Shown: one piece after another, positions 7,107 through 13,843 of the stretch
How the letters are laid out: every line of letters starts with the position of its first letter
Position numbering within the stretch: the first letter of the stretch is position 1
NCBI GenBank assembly: GCA_030666035.1
Contig: DAOUYQ010000003.1
Location: forward strand, 1 to 14,405
DNA from: Microcaldota archaeon
GTDB taxonomy: Archaea; Micrarchaeota; Micrarchaeia; Anstonellales; Bilamarchaeaceae
DNA length: 14,405 bases
Direction of reading: 5' to 3'
Program-made: the position numbers and the translations under genes
The notes under the pieces: model-generated
What the model saw: the letters and a program-made list of their open reading frames with translations, nothing else
Told to the model about the DNA's origin: nothing
The model's database searches: none

Positions 7107-8705
7107 ATGCTTGTAATGACTACAAAGCGCAAACTTGCTCATTTTAACAAAGGGGTGCAGGAGGGGCTCAAAAGCAGGGGATTTGGAAAAGCAAACAGGA
7201 AGAGGCTGCAAAGCCGCCTTATTAAAGCCGGGCGCCTCAAGAAAGGCAGCCCCACCGGAATTTTCAAGCAGGGAGAATCAATACTGAACCGGGGCCTCCA
7301 CTCAAAGCGCTCCAACTTCTTTGTGTTCATTAAATCCGCGCCCTCAAAAAACAGGGTGATTGTATACTACTGCAATCCGGATGCAAGCGAGAATGCCCCA
7401 ATGAAAGACCGCCACTGGAAAAACGGAAAGAAGGGATCCGTTAAAAAAGGCCAGAATTATTTTATCCGCAAGGAATACCGCGGAGGAAAAAATCCTGATT
7501 TGGCGGCAGGGCAGGTAATTGATGATATCCTCCATTATGCTTCACTCAAGCCGGATTCAGAATACAGAGAAGAATCCCATTTCCATCTTGGGTATTTCCC
7601 AAAAGGATACAGAAGCCGCATTTTTTATGATGATGGAATGTCCAATGCAATAAATATTATGCGCATCCTGGCAATAACCAACAGGGACATAGTAATTCCC
7701 ACTTCCCATAACAACCTCAATCTAGACCAGTTTTTCACCTTAGAGATTATTGGGCAGGAGTTAGGACTAGGTTTGATGCCTGGAATGGAGCTCACTGCGC
7801 CTTCCCAGGCTCCAAATGGGCCGCACGTATGCCTCAGATTCTCGGATTTCATGGCAGCGAATGAAGGTGCGCACATAGCCCTAAGTGGAAAAAGCAACTT
7901 TCGCATGCCCCCATTCAACGATGCAAAGCATCTCCTTAGCGTTATCCCTGAGTTATACAGGCGCCTTGTCCAGGACAATAAGCTCATGATGGCAATTGCC
8001 CATCCGATGAATGTTTACAAAAAGGACCATAAAGTGCTGGATGTAGGGCTAATGAGCTGCATAGAAAATGGCCCATATGATTTCTCAACAATAATGGGCC
8101 TCCTCCCGTTTTTCCAGGCAACTGAAGCATGGAATGCAACACTCAGCCAGAAACTCGACCTCCCCACTTTTAGTGAGGGCGCATTTGATGAATATGTACA
8201 CGAAGTAGTGAGCCTTCATCTTCCAGGCTTGAAGGCAACCCCCAACTCATTTGCATATGCCTTTGCAAAAGAAATGGCCCGGAGCGGGACAATTCCGCAT
8301 AGCACTTTTGGAACAGATGACCACTACACAGCCCCCATGAATTACAAGTGTGATGGGGCGATGCAAACACGAGGGCACACCGCAATAGACCTTGCAAAAG
8401 TTTACTCCAGCATGGCAGCGGACCGAAAGCCAACCCCACAGGAATTAATCACCTGGATGCGCACAACAACTTCAGATAATGAACTTCTTGCAACAATGCG
8501 TGCCCATGTTTACAGCAGAATTGAAGATTCAAGGATGATTGTTCCCTGGACAAGAAGGGAGAGAAACAGCTATACGCAGCAGCTTGTGAGCAAAATGCAG
8601 AAAGATGGAATGGAAAAATACAGAAAAGCAATTATCAGGGATGCCACTAGCTTCAAGCTCAATGGAAGGGAACTCAGCAACTTAATCAGGACCTACTTTG
8701 GATAA
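7107..8705 (+). CDS. Large divergent PHP-domain metal-dependent hydrolase
   Basis: A 532-residue protein whose middle shows the ordered metal-binding motifs of the PHP fold: HFH (158-160) with DDG (175-177), SHNN (200-203, in place of TDHN), PGMEL (225-229), AHP (298-300) and GTDDH (402-406). PHP proteins hydrolyse phosphate esters (histidinol phosphatase, polymerase-associated nuclease, 5'-3' exonucleases). The substrate here is not recognisable. Residues 1-130 are strongly basic, with many Lys/Arg, and might bind nucleic acid. The C-terminal 120 residues have no recognised motif. The protein is roughly twice the length of a minimal PHP phosphatase. Start at 7107, with AGGTGG 4 nt upstream. 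The gene is divergent from the ABC operon and convergent with the DUF134 gene. Confidence 0.75.
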   Translation: MLVMTTKRKLAHFNKGVQEGLKSRGFGKANRKRLQSRLIKAGRLKKGSPTGIFKQGESILNRGLHSKRSNFFVFIKSAPSKNRVIVYYCNPDASENAPMKDRHWKNGKKGSVKKGQNYFIRKEYRGGKNPDLAAGQVIDDILHYASLKPDSEYREESHFHLGYFPKGYRSRIFYDDGMSNAINIMRILAITNRDIVIPTSHNNLNLDQFFTLEIIGQELGLGLMPGMELTAPSQAPNGPHVCLRFSDFMAANEGAHIALSGKSNFRMPPFNDAKHLLSVIPELYRRLVQDNKLMMAIAHPMNVYKKDHKVLDVGLMSCIENGPYDFSTIMGLLPFFQATEAWNATLSQKLDLPTFSEGAFDEYVHEVVSLHLPGLKATPNSFAYAFAKEMARSGTIPHSTFGTDDHYTAPMNYKCDGAMQTRGHTAIDLAKVYSSMAADRKPTPQELITWMRTTTSDNELLATMRAHVYSRIEDSRMIVPWTRRERNSYTQQLVSKMQKDGMEKYRKAIIRDATSFKLNGRELSNLIRTYFG

Positions 8706-8730
8706 ATAAAATAAAAAGAAGAAAGGCAGC
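8706..8730 (-). terminator. T-rich putative terminator of the DUF134 gene
   Basis: On the minus strand the 25 bp after the DUF134 stop read as pyrimidine-rich, with a CTTTTTATTTTATTT core. Archaeal transcription commonly ends at such T-runs without a hairpin. The same bases separate this gene from the convergent PHP-type gene. Confidence 0.4.
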
Positions 8731-9192
8731 CTATCTCCTGCCCCTTCCGCGCCCCCTTCCCGGGCCCCTTCCCATTCCATACCTTGGGCCGGTGCCTGCA
8801 GGAAGGTCTCCCTGCACTCCTTTATCCTGGGGTGGATTACATCCGCCTCTTCCGCGGTTTGTCCTTATTCCCCGGCCAGAACCATCTCTCTTTGGAACTC
8901 CTTTTTCTTCAACCATATATTCACCTCCTTCTATCCGTATTTCTTTTCCATTTACAATTGCATCCGCAATCTTTTTTCTTGCCGATTCAAGAATCCTGCA
9001 AAAAGTAGGCTGGGAAACATCCATTTTTTTTGCCGCATCCACCTGCCCGATTCCTTCCAGGTCCTTAAGCCTCACAGCTTCGAACTCATCTACCGCAAGT
9101 GTAACGCCCCCAATTCCACTTAGCCCCATGGGCCTGAACCTATAGAAACCAGGCTCTCTCCACACTCTTCTGCATCTCCTTCCTCTCGGCAT
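8731..9192 (-). CDS. DUF134 helix-turn-helix protein with an RG-rich tail
   Basis: A 153-residue protein. Residues 1-96 match the DUF134 family (PF02001) of predicted DNA-binding proteins: the start MPRGRRCRRVWREPGFYRF, then VTLAVDEFEAVRLKDLEGIGQ, a helix-turn-helix around VDAAKKMDVSQPTFCRILESARKK (51-74), and IRIEGGEYM. The last 50 residues form a low-complexity tail rich in Gly and Arg (GRGPGRGRGRGRR), probably disordered and able to contact nucleic acid. The function of the family is not established. The ATG at 9192 is chosen because it starts the conserved domain and lies 28 nt from a TATA box at 9215-9224, as for a leaderless mRNA; an upstream TTG would fall inside a palindrome at 9198-9209. 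The gene follows thiI on the same strand after 34 bp. Confidence 0.88.
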   Translation of the reverse strand: MPRGRRCRRVWREPGFYRFRPMGLSGIGGVTLAVDEFEAVRLKDLEGIGQVDAAKKMDVSQPTFCRILESARKKIADAIVNGKEIRIEGGEYMVEEKGVPKRDGSGRGIRTNRGRGGCNPPQDKGVQGDLPAGTGPRYGMGRGPGRGRGRGRR

Positions 9193-9197
9193 AAGTG

Positions 9198-9209
9198 AAT
9201 ATATATTCA
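9198..9209. promoter_or_regulatory. Palindromic operator candidate in the DUF134 promoter
   Basis: GAATATATATTC is a perfect 12-bp palindrome lying between the TATA box and the start codon, where a bound repressor would block the polymerase. Since the gene encodes a DNA-binding protein, self-regulation is a reasonable guess. AT-rich palindromes can arise by chance. Confidence 0.4.
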
Positions 9210-9214
9210 AAACA

Positions 9215-9224
9215 ATTTAAAAAT
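9215..9224 (-). promoter_or_regulatory. TATA box of the DUF134 gene
   Basis: Reads ATTTTTAAAT on the minus strand, centred 27-28 nt before the ATG at 9192, the spacing expected for a leaderless transcript. It begins 2 nt after the thiI stop codon and could also serve as a T-rich end signal for thiI. Confidence 0.6.
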
Positions 9225-9226
9225 GC

Positions 9227-10372
9227 CTATGTTAAGGAACCAAGCTCATCCATGCTTTCTTCCAGCAGCTGCTTTCCCTTCATCTTTTCATAATAATCAG
9301 ATACAATGCTCTTCCTCGCTTTAGTTACGGGGTTGTTCACAGAAACTAATGAGCAGCAGTCCTGGTATTCCTTTATGCTCTCCGCATACGTCCCAATCTT
9401 CTCAGCAACACCCACTATCTCCATCTTATCCATGGAGATAAGCGGCCGGAATACCGGCACAGCTAACCCATGCTGCGCAGCAGAAATATTCTCAAGAGTC
9501 TGGCTTGCAACCTGCCCCAAAGAATCCCCGCACACAATCCCTCCATATCCTTTTTCCAGCGCAATTTTCTCTGCGAGGTTGTACAAATACCTCCTAAAAA
9601 CAACCAGCTCATACCTTCGCTCCACTTCCCCGGTGCGCGCATAAAACCCTGAATAAGGAACAAGCAGAATCTTTCCTTCCCTCTGCTGATAGGAATCCAG
9701 AATGCGAACCAATTTCTCAATCTTGGTCCCCTTTACCTTTTCATTTTTATCAAAGGGGTGCACATGCAGAAAATCCACCTCGCATCCCCTTTTCATCATC
9801 AGCCACGCAGCAACCGGCGAATCAATTCCCCCGCTCATTAAGCACAAAACCTTTCCCGCAGTCCCAACCGGCAACCCACCCAACCCCTTTATTTTTTCAA
9901 AATGCACAAACGCTTTTTTCTGCAAAACAATAATGTGCACAGTAACTTCCGGGTTCCCCAAATCCACCTTTGCACCGGTTGCAACCTGTATTCGCCCTCC
10001 AATCTCCCCACTTAATTCCATAGATTTAATTGGGAAATTCTTATCGCTGCGCTTGGTTTTTACCCCAAAGCTTTTCCCTTCTACTTTTTTCAAATTCTTC
10101 TTTACGCACCCCCATATCCCAACGAGCGTTGGCTCACACTCCTCTGCAAGCGCAAACCATTCAATTCCAAAAACCTCCCCAAGCGCCTTCCTCACTTTCC
10201 CTTCATCAACTTTCCCGGAAAACCCAGCAAAAATTCTTTTTTGCTCTATGTGCACTGTTGCACCAACTTTGCCCTGAAAGGCCTTCCTCACGTTCGACGC
10301 AAGCTTTTCCTCAAAATGCCTCCTGTTTTTCCCTTTGAGGCCAATTTCCCCATAATGAATAAGCGCAATCAT
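9227..10372 (-). CDS. thiI: tRNA 4-thiouridine sulfurtransferase ThiI
   Basis: A 381-residue ThiI, which adenylates uridine 8 of tRNA and exchanges its oxygen for sulfur to give 4-thiouridine. The N-terminal ferredoxin-like domain has the typical HYGEIGLKGKNRRHF (6-20). A THUMP domain follows (about 60-165), then the PP-loop ATPase with SGGIDSP (180-186) and the family stretch GDSLGQVASQTLENI. The pair DCC (338-340) before SLVSVNNPVTKA fits the conserved cysteine position of the catalytic domain. There is no C-terminal rhodanese domain, as usual in archaea, so sulfur delivery must differ from E. coli. It starts 35 bp after the asparagine synthetase gene on the same strand; no ribosome binding site is evident, which fits a leaderless start. 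Confidence 0.96.
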   Translation of the reverse strand: MIALIHYGEIGLKGKNRRHFEEKLASNVRKAFQGKVGATVHIEQKRIFAGFSGKVDEGKVRKALGEVFGIEWFALAEECEPTLVGIWGCVKKNLKKVEGKSFGVKTKRSDKNFPIKSMELSGEIGGRIQVATGAKVDLGNPEVTVHIIVLQKKAFVHFEKIKGLGGLPVGTAGKVLCLMSGGIDSPVAAWLMMKRGCEVDFLHVHPFDKNEKVKGTKIEKLVRILDSYQQREGKILLVPYSGFYARTGEVERRYELVVFRRYLYNLAEKIALEKGYGGIVCGDSLGQVASQTLENISAAQHGLAVPVFRPLISMDKMEIVGVAEKIGTYAESIKEYQDCCSLVSVNNPVTKARKSIVSDYYEKMKGKQLLEESMDELGSLT

Positions 10373-10373
10373 G

Positions 10374-10407
10374 CACTAAAGAATAAAAGAAAGAATAAAA
10401 AAAGAGA
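10374..10407 (-). promoter_or_regulatory. T-rich tract between asparagine synthetase and thiI: terminator and/or thiI promoter
   Basis: Directly after the stop at 10408, the minus strand reads as long T-runs broken by A and C, including a run of seven T (10397-10403). T-runs can end transcription in archaea. The element TTTTTTTATTC at 10393-10403 is also centred about 26-27 nt before the thiI ATG, where a TATA box for a leaderless mRNA should be. The two roles cannot be separated by reading. Confidence 0.45.
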
Positions 10408-11331
10408 TCAGAAGACCACTTCCTCCCCTGGAACCTTGGGAAAGAGCACAACTTCCCTCACATGCTCCTTCCCGCAAAGGAACCGCACGAGCCTCTCAAC
10501 CCCAAAGCCCCCGCCTGCACTGGGAACAAGGGCCCCTATTTGTGCCGCATGCAGGTAAGGGGCAAAATCCTCCGGCCGGGTTCCGCGCTCCCCCATCTTC
10601 TCAAGGATGCGCCCATACTCATGCTCGCGCTCCCCTCCTGAAAGAGCTTCCCCGAAACCCTCAGGGTAAACAAAATCATAGTTTATATGCTCCCCGCTCT
10701 CCTTATCTTCCCTATCATAGAATTCCCGCTTGTGCCCGAGTATCCAAAACGGAGCTTCCTCTTTTTCTGAAACAATCCCCTCAAAGCCTGCCCCATATTC
10801 TGCCTCAAGCTTTTTGCTCTCGTACACCTTAAACCCTGCAGGCACAGTAAGCTCCCTCCCCAGCCTCCCAAGCTCAGGAGCGCACTCAGCCTTCACATAT
10901 TTTATTATGTGCACATATATCCCTTCCATAAACCGCATGAACTCTTCTGCACTCGCACCTTTGAGCTCAATATCCACCTGGCTGAACTCAAGCAGGTGCC
11001 TTCCGCTTTCTGCTTCTTCATCTTTTTCCAGCCTCACATTTGGGGAAACAATGTAGATTCCCCTGATGTTTCCCCTGCTTATTGCAAGCTGCTTGTGCAG
11101 AATCATGCTTTTAGTCAGCTCAAGCTTCGCTCCCTTGTATCTTATGGAGGAATCATGGATAGGGTGGTTCAATGGATCTGTAACAGTAGAAAGTATCACA
11201 GGGGTGCAGATAGGCACTCCCTTCCCCCACATGTAATCGTGGACCGCTTTCATGGCAGCGCTCTGTATTTTCAGAATATCTGCCATTTCTTCCTTCCCTA
11301 TATGTTCCAGGGTTTTCTTTACAGATTCCAT
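10408..11331 (-). CDS. AsnRS-like asparagine synthetase (archaeal asparagine synthetase A, AS-AR type)
   Basis: A 307-residue class II aminoacyl-tRNA synthetase core without the anticodon-binding domain that a true AsnRS carries before it. Class II landmarks are present: VRLEKDEEAESGRHLLEFSQVD (motif 2 region) and GGGFGVERLVRFLCG (motif 3), plus TKSMILHKQLAI typical of the AspRS/AsnRS group. Archaeal paralogues of this form, first characterised in Pyrococcus abyssi, make asparagine from aspartate, ammonia and ATP and do not charge tRNA; that function is inferred here. Start ATG at 11331, with AGGTGA at 11337-11342 placed 5 nt upstream and a TATA box at 11364-11375; the open frame further upstream crosses the divergent promoter and is not coding. 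It is divergent from an Lrp/AsnC regulator that may control it. Confidence 0.88.
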   Translation of the reverse strand: MESVKKTLEHIGKEEMADILKIQSAAMKAVHDYMWGKGVPICTPVILSTVTDPLNHPIHDSSIRYKGAKLELTKSMILHKQLAISRGNIRGIYIVSPNVRLEKDEEAESGRHLLEFSQVDIELKGASAEEFMRFMEGIYVHIIKYVKAECAPELGRLGRELTVPAGFKVYESKKLEAEYGAGFEGIVSEKEEAPFWILGHKREFYDREDKESGEHINYDFVYPEGFGEALSGGEREHEYGRILEKMGERGTRPEDFAPYLHAAQIGALVPSAGGGFGVERLVRFLCGKEHVREVVLFPKVPGEEVVF

Positions 11332-11363
11332 TTTGCTCACCTTGCATTTCCTGCTGCACCCAT

Positions 11364-11375
11364 CATATTTATATG
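11364..11375 (-). promoter_or_regulatory. TATA box of the asparagine synthetase gene
   Basis: CATATAAATATG on the minus strand, centred about 38 nt before the ATG at 11331. This predicts a leader of about a dozen bases that just holds the AGGTGA ribosome binding site. Confidence 0.6.
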
Positions 11376-11397
11376 TTTTCCAATAAAACCCATACAT

Positions 11398-11413
11398 TTG
11401 TTCAAAAATACAT
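11398..11413. promoter_or_regulatory. Possible second, weaker operator for the Lrp/AsnC protein
   Basis: TTGTTCAAAAATACAT agrees at 12 of 16 positions with the perfect palindrome at 11431-11446 and starts 33 bp from it, close to three helical turns. Lrp-type proteins often bind several sites on one face of the DNA. The match is weak in an AT-rich region. Confidence 0.3.
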
Positions 11414-11416
11414 AAG

Positions 11417-11424
11417 TTTAAATG
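11417..11424 (+). promoter_or_regulatory. TATA box of the Lrp/AsnC regulator gene
   Basis: TTTAAATG is centred 27-28 nt before the ATG at 11448, as for a leaderless transcript. No ribosome binding site is seen between it and the start. Confidence 0.6.
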
Positions 11425-11430
11425 CATTTC

Positions 11431-11446
11431 TTGTATAAATATACAA
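11431..11446. promoter_or_regulatory. Perfect inverted repeat, operator candidate for the Lrp/AsnC regulator
   Basis: TTGTATA and TATACAA form exact 7-bp arms around a 2-bp centre, ending 1 bp before the regulator's start codon and thus covering the predicted transcription start. Position and form fit an autoregulatory Lrp/AsnC site, and the divergent asparagine synthetase promoter lies about 60 bp away. Confidence 0.6.
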
Positions 11447-11447
11447 C

Positions 11448-11894
11448 ATGCTAGATGAAAAAGATATGGAGATATTGCGTGCACTGAAGAAAAACTCCAA
11501 AAGCTCAGTAAACAAGCTTGCAAAACTCACAGGAATCCCCCCTGCAACAATACACCACCGCATAAAGAAGCTCGAGAAAGAGGGAATAATCGAGCGCTAT
11601 AGCGTAGAGCTAAACAGGCCCAAAATGGGCTATCTCCTCTCCGCATATATCTTTATCACGGTACAGCCTGTGGGAAGGGGAAAGCTCGACCAGCGCAAAA
11701 TGGCGCAAAAGCTTGCAAAATACGAGCTTGTGGAAGAAGCCTCTGTGCTTGCAGGGGATGTGGACATGGTGCTCAAAGTGCATGCAAAAAGCATGGATGA
11801 GCTCAACAACTTTATCCTGGATTACCTGCGCAACTTTGAAGGAATAGAAAAAACCAAAACTCTCCTGGTGATGCATTCGGCAAAAGGAATCTAG
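11448..11894 (+). CDS. Lrp/AsnC family transcriptional regulator
   Basis: A 148-residue protein of standard Lrp/AsnC length. Residues 1-50 form the winged helix-turn-helix (MLDEKDMEILRALKKN, then KLAKLTGIPPATIHHRIKKL as the recognition part). Residues about 65-145 form the RAM ligand-binding domain (AYIFITVQPVG ... VEEASVLAGDVDMVLKVHAKSMDELNNFI). Such proteins assemble as dimers to octamers and sense amino acids. The divergent neighbour makes asparagine, so asparagine or aspartate is a likely ligand, though this is an inference from context. The promoter layout suggests a leaderless mRNA, and the palindrome at 11431-11446 suggests self-regulation. Its stop codon shares the bases CTAG with the stop of the convergent phosphoesterase gene. 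Confidence 0.93.
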   Translation: MLDEKDMEILRALKKNSKSSVNKLAKLTGIPPATIHHRIKKLEKEGIIERYSVELNRPKMGYLLSAYIFITVQPVGRGKLDQRKMAQKLAKYELVEEASVLAGDVDMVLKVHAKSMDELNNFILDYLRNFEGIEKTKTLLVMHSAKGI

Positions 11895-12838
11895 CCCTTC
11901 AGCATCAGGGCTTTGGGCAGGTACCTCCCTTTGCGGGATTCTACCATGAGCCTCTGTGGCCTAAACGCTTTTTTCCCATCAAAAAATTTCGCTCCCCCAA
12001 CCACATTTCGTGTATCCAAAACAGTTATTCCCAGAACCCTTGGAGGCACAAACTTTGTTCCCATATAAGGAAGCGTATAAGTAACCGAAGGAGTGGAAAC
12101 CACACTTATTGGTTTTGCGATTCCCCTTGAATGGTATGCTCCTGCAAAGGGTGCATGCGAATGCGAGCACACAAGCGGAAAGCCCGCTTCAGAAACCAGG
12201 TGCAAAACCTCTTCCTTTCTCCAGAAGCTGTATCCCGGAAGGTGCCGGTTCCTCTCAATATATGTAATGGAATCCGGGGGGAAGTGCGTTGCAATTATAG
12301 CACGCTTTCCCCTGCTCTTCTGCAGTTCCATAGACAAAAACCCAGTATCAAATTCCCTGGGGTGAATTGCAGAAAGTAAAATAAACATCACATTATTCCC
12401 AAGTGAAAATGTGGAATTGCCCATATTTTCAGAAGGAACCAGCCCGCTTAGGATGCTTTCTGCAAATTCCTTGCTTCCATCATGGTTCCCAAAAACCAGA
12501 TGCGGAATAAATCCGGCCCTCTTCAACCCAACATAAAGCCTTGCAAACTCATCCCACTGCCTCTTTCCATCCACACAGCTTTCCGCAAGGTTTGGGAATT
12601 CCACAATATCCCCGTTAAAAATTACATGGAACCCCCTTCTTCCCTCCGAGAGCGAAACCAGCGAAGAAAGAATTGCAGAAGATTTTTCACGGGAGTTATC
12701 CCTGGTAAGGTGCAGGTCCCCAACCACAAAAACATGGTTTTCCGGCTCATGCCCGCCAGATGCGCTAAAAGGAATAAGCTGCAGCAGCCCAACTGCACCA
12801 GAACCAATAAGAAAATGCCTCCGCGTTAGCCTACCCAT
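11891..12838 (-). CDS. Tat-exported calcineurin-like metallophosphoesterase
   Basis: A 315-residue protein beginning with a twin-arginine signal: TRRHFLIGSGAVGLLQLIPF (5-24), with RR at 6-7 before a hydrophobic stretch, and a possible cleavage or short linker near SASGG. The mature part has all calcineurin-like metal-binding motifs in order: DLH (41-43), NGD (75-77), GNHD (117-120), THFP (184-187) and SHSH (225-228). It should fold with two metal ions in the cytoplasm and be exported folded, acting on a phosphomonoester or phosphodiester outside the cell; the substrate is unknown. It starts 27 bp after the carbamate kinase stop. A TATA box at 12862-12870, centred 28 nt upstream, indicates a leaderless mRNA of its own. 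Its stop overlaps the convergent regulator gene by 4 bp. Confidence 0.9.
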   Translation of the reverse strand: MGRLTRRHFLIGSGAVGLLQLIPFSASGGHEPENHVFVVGDLHLTRDNSREKSSAILSSLVSLSEGRRGFHVIFNGDIVEFPNLAESCVDGKRQWDEFARLYVGLKRAGFIPHLVFGNHDGSKEFAESILSGLVPSENMGNSTFSLGNNVMFILLSAIHPREFDTGFLSMELQKSRGKRAIIATHFPPDSITYIERNRHLPGYSFWRKEEVLHLVSEAGFPLVCSHSHAPFAGAYHSRGIAKPISVVSTPSVTYTLPYMGTKFVPPRVLGITVLDTRNVVGGAKFFDGKKAFRPQRLMVESRKGRYLPKALMLKG

Positions 12839-12861
12839 AGTATTATTTTATGTTCAGAAAT

Positions 12862-12870
12862 GTATTTAAG
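12862..12870 (-). promoter_or_regulatory. TATA box of the phosphoesterase gene, overlapping the carbamate kinase stop
   Basis: CTTAAATAC on the minus strand contains the TAA stop of the carbamate kinase gene (12866-12868) and is centred 28 nt before the ATG at 12838. The phosphoesterase can thus be transcribed separately from the kinase gene directly upstream. Confidence 0.55.
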
Positions 12871-13759
12871 CTTCAATTACCGTTCCTGCCTTTCCATTAA
12901 TCGCCCTTTCAATATCTCCTAGTGCACAGATAATCGCCTTCCCCCCATCGTTCTCAACAAAATCAATGCATGACTCTATTTTGGGCTTCATGCTCCCTTC
13001 TGCAAACTGCCCCCCATCCATCAGTTTCTTTGCTGCAGCCACACTCAATCTATCCAGCCCCTTTTGGGTTTTCTTTCCAAAATCCCTATACACTTTATCT
13101 ATGGAAGTTGCAATAACAAGCAGGTTTGCCCCAATCTCCTTTGCAATCAATGCGCTTGCCCTGTCCTTGTCAATTACTGCCTCGATTCCCACAAGTTTCC
13201 CCCCATTTTTGAATACGGGTATTCCCCCGCCTCCCGCAGCAATCACAACTATGCCTGCTTTCAGAAGGCTCTTTATCGCTTCAATTTCAATTACGTCCAG
13301 GGGAATGGGCGAAGGCACAACCTTTCTCCACCCCCTTCCCGCATCAAGCACCATTCCCTCTTCTAATTTTTCTTCGTAAAATGGCCCCACCGGCTTGCTG
13401 GGGTTTTTGAATGCAGGGTCATTCTTATCCACGACAATCTGCGTAATTAATGTGGCAATAGTCCTATGGCTTACTTTTTCCAGTTCACTCTGGATCAAGT
13501 ACCCAAGCTGCCCCTGGGTCATTGCATCGCACACATCCATGGGCATTGCAGCAACATCCCCGCTTGCTATTTCCTGCTGGATAAGCAGGTTTCCCACCTG
13601 TGGCCCATTTCCATGCGTAATTGCCAGCACATTCCCCTGCTGGATAATCCTTGCAATGGACTCACAGGTTTTTGCAATGTTTTCCCTTTGCTCTTCTGCA
13701 GTTCCTTTCTGGCCCTTTGCAAGCAATGCGTTTCCCCCCAGCGCAAGAACTATCCTCAT
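12866..13759 (-). CDS. arcC: Carbamate kinase
   Basis: A 297-residue amino-acid-kinase-fold enzyme that interconverts carbamoyl phosphate plus ADP with carbamate plus ATP. Recognised by the start MRIVLALGGNALL, THGNGPQVGNLL (48-59), KPVGPFYEE, the stretch WRKVVPSPIPLDVIE, AAGGGGIPV, VIDKDRASALIAKEIGAN and FAEGSMKPKI, all in family order and at normal length. No arginine deiminase, agmatine deiminase or ornithine carbamoyltransferase gene is in the window, so whether it makes ATP from carbamoyl phosphate or feeds carbamoyl phosphate into synthesis is open. The start at 13759 gives the family-typical N-terminus; an in-frame ATG at 13774 is possible. A TATA-like TTTTTATT lies at 13791-13798. Confidence 0.95.
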   Translation of the reverse strand: MRIVLALGGNALLAKGQKGTAEEQRENIAKTCESIARIIQQGNVLAITHGNGPQVGNLLIQQEIASGDVAAMPMDVCDAMTQGQLGYLIQSELEKVSHRTIATLITQIVVDKNDPAFKNPSKPVGPFYEEKLEEGMVLDAGRGWRKVVPSPIPLDVIEIEAIKSLLKAGIVVIAAGGGGIPVFKNGGKLVGIEAVIDKDRASALIAKEIGANLLVIATSIDKVYRDFGKKTQKGLDRLSVAAAKKLMDGGQFAEGSMKPKIESCIDFVENDGGKAIICALGDIERAINGKAGTVIEA

Positions 13760-13790
13760 GCTAAGATTTTGCATGCCAGGGTTAAAACCC

Positions 13791-13798
13791 TTTTTATT
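13791..13798 (-). promoter_or_regulatory. TATA-like box of the carbamate kinase gene
   Basis: AATAAAAA on the minus strand, centred about 35 nt before the ATG at 13759 and 20 nt before the alternative ATG at 13774. The spacing fits the first start with a short leader better than a leaderless mRNA from the second. Confidence 0.4.
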
Positions 13799-13808
13799 GT
13801 CTTCGGTT

Positions 13809-13821
13809 CAAAAATATTATC
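13809..13821 (+). promoter_or_regulatory. TATA box of the downstream repeat-protein gene
   Basis: CAAAAATATTATC-like stretch centred about 29 nt before the ATG at 13844. It stands back to back with the carbamate kinase promoter inside an 84-bp divergent gap. Confidence 0.5.
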
Positions 13822-13843
13822 ATAATCTGCAAAAAGGGATAAC

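Noticed and set aside
11332..11523. A 64-codon N-terminal extension of the asparagine synthetase
   Set aside because: It would cross the divergent promoter and the start of the regulator gene; the ATG at 11331 has AGGTGA 5 nt upstream and gives the expected length.
13779..13790. GGGTT-AA-AACCC inverted repeat near the carbamate kinase start
   Set aside because: Arms of only 5 bp, and no regulator or repeated copy to support it.
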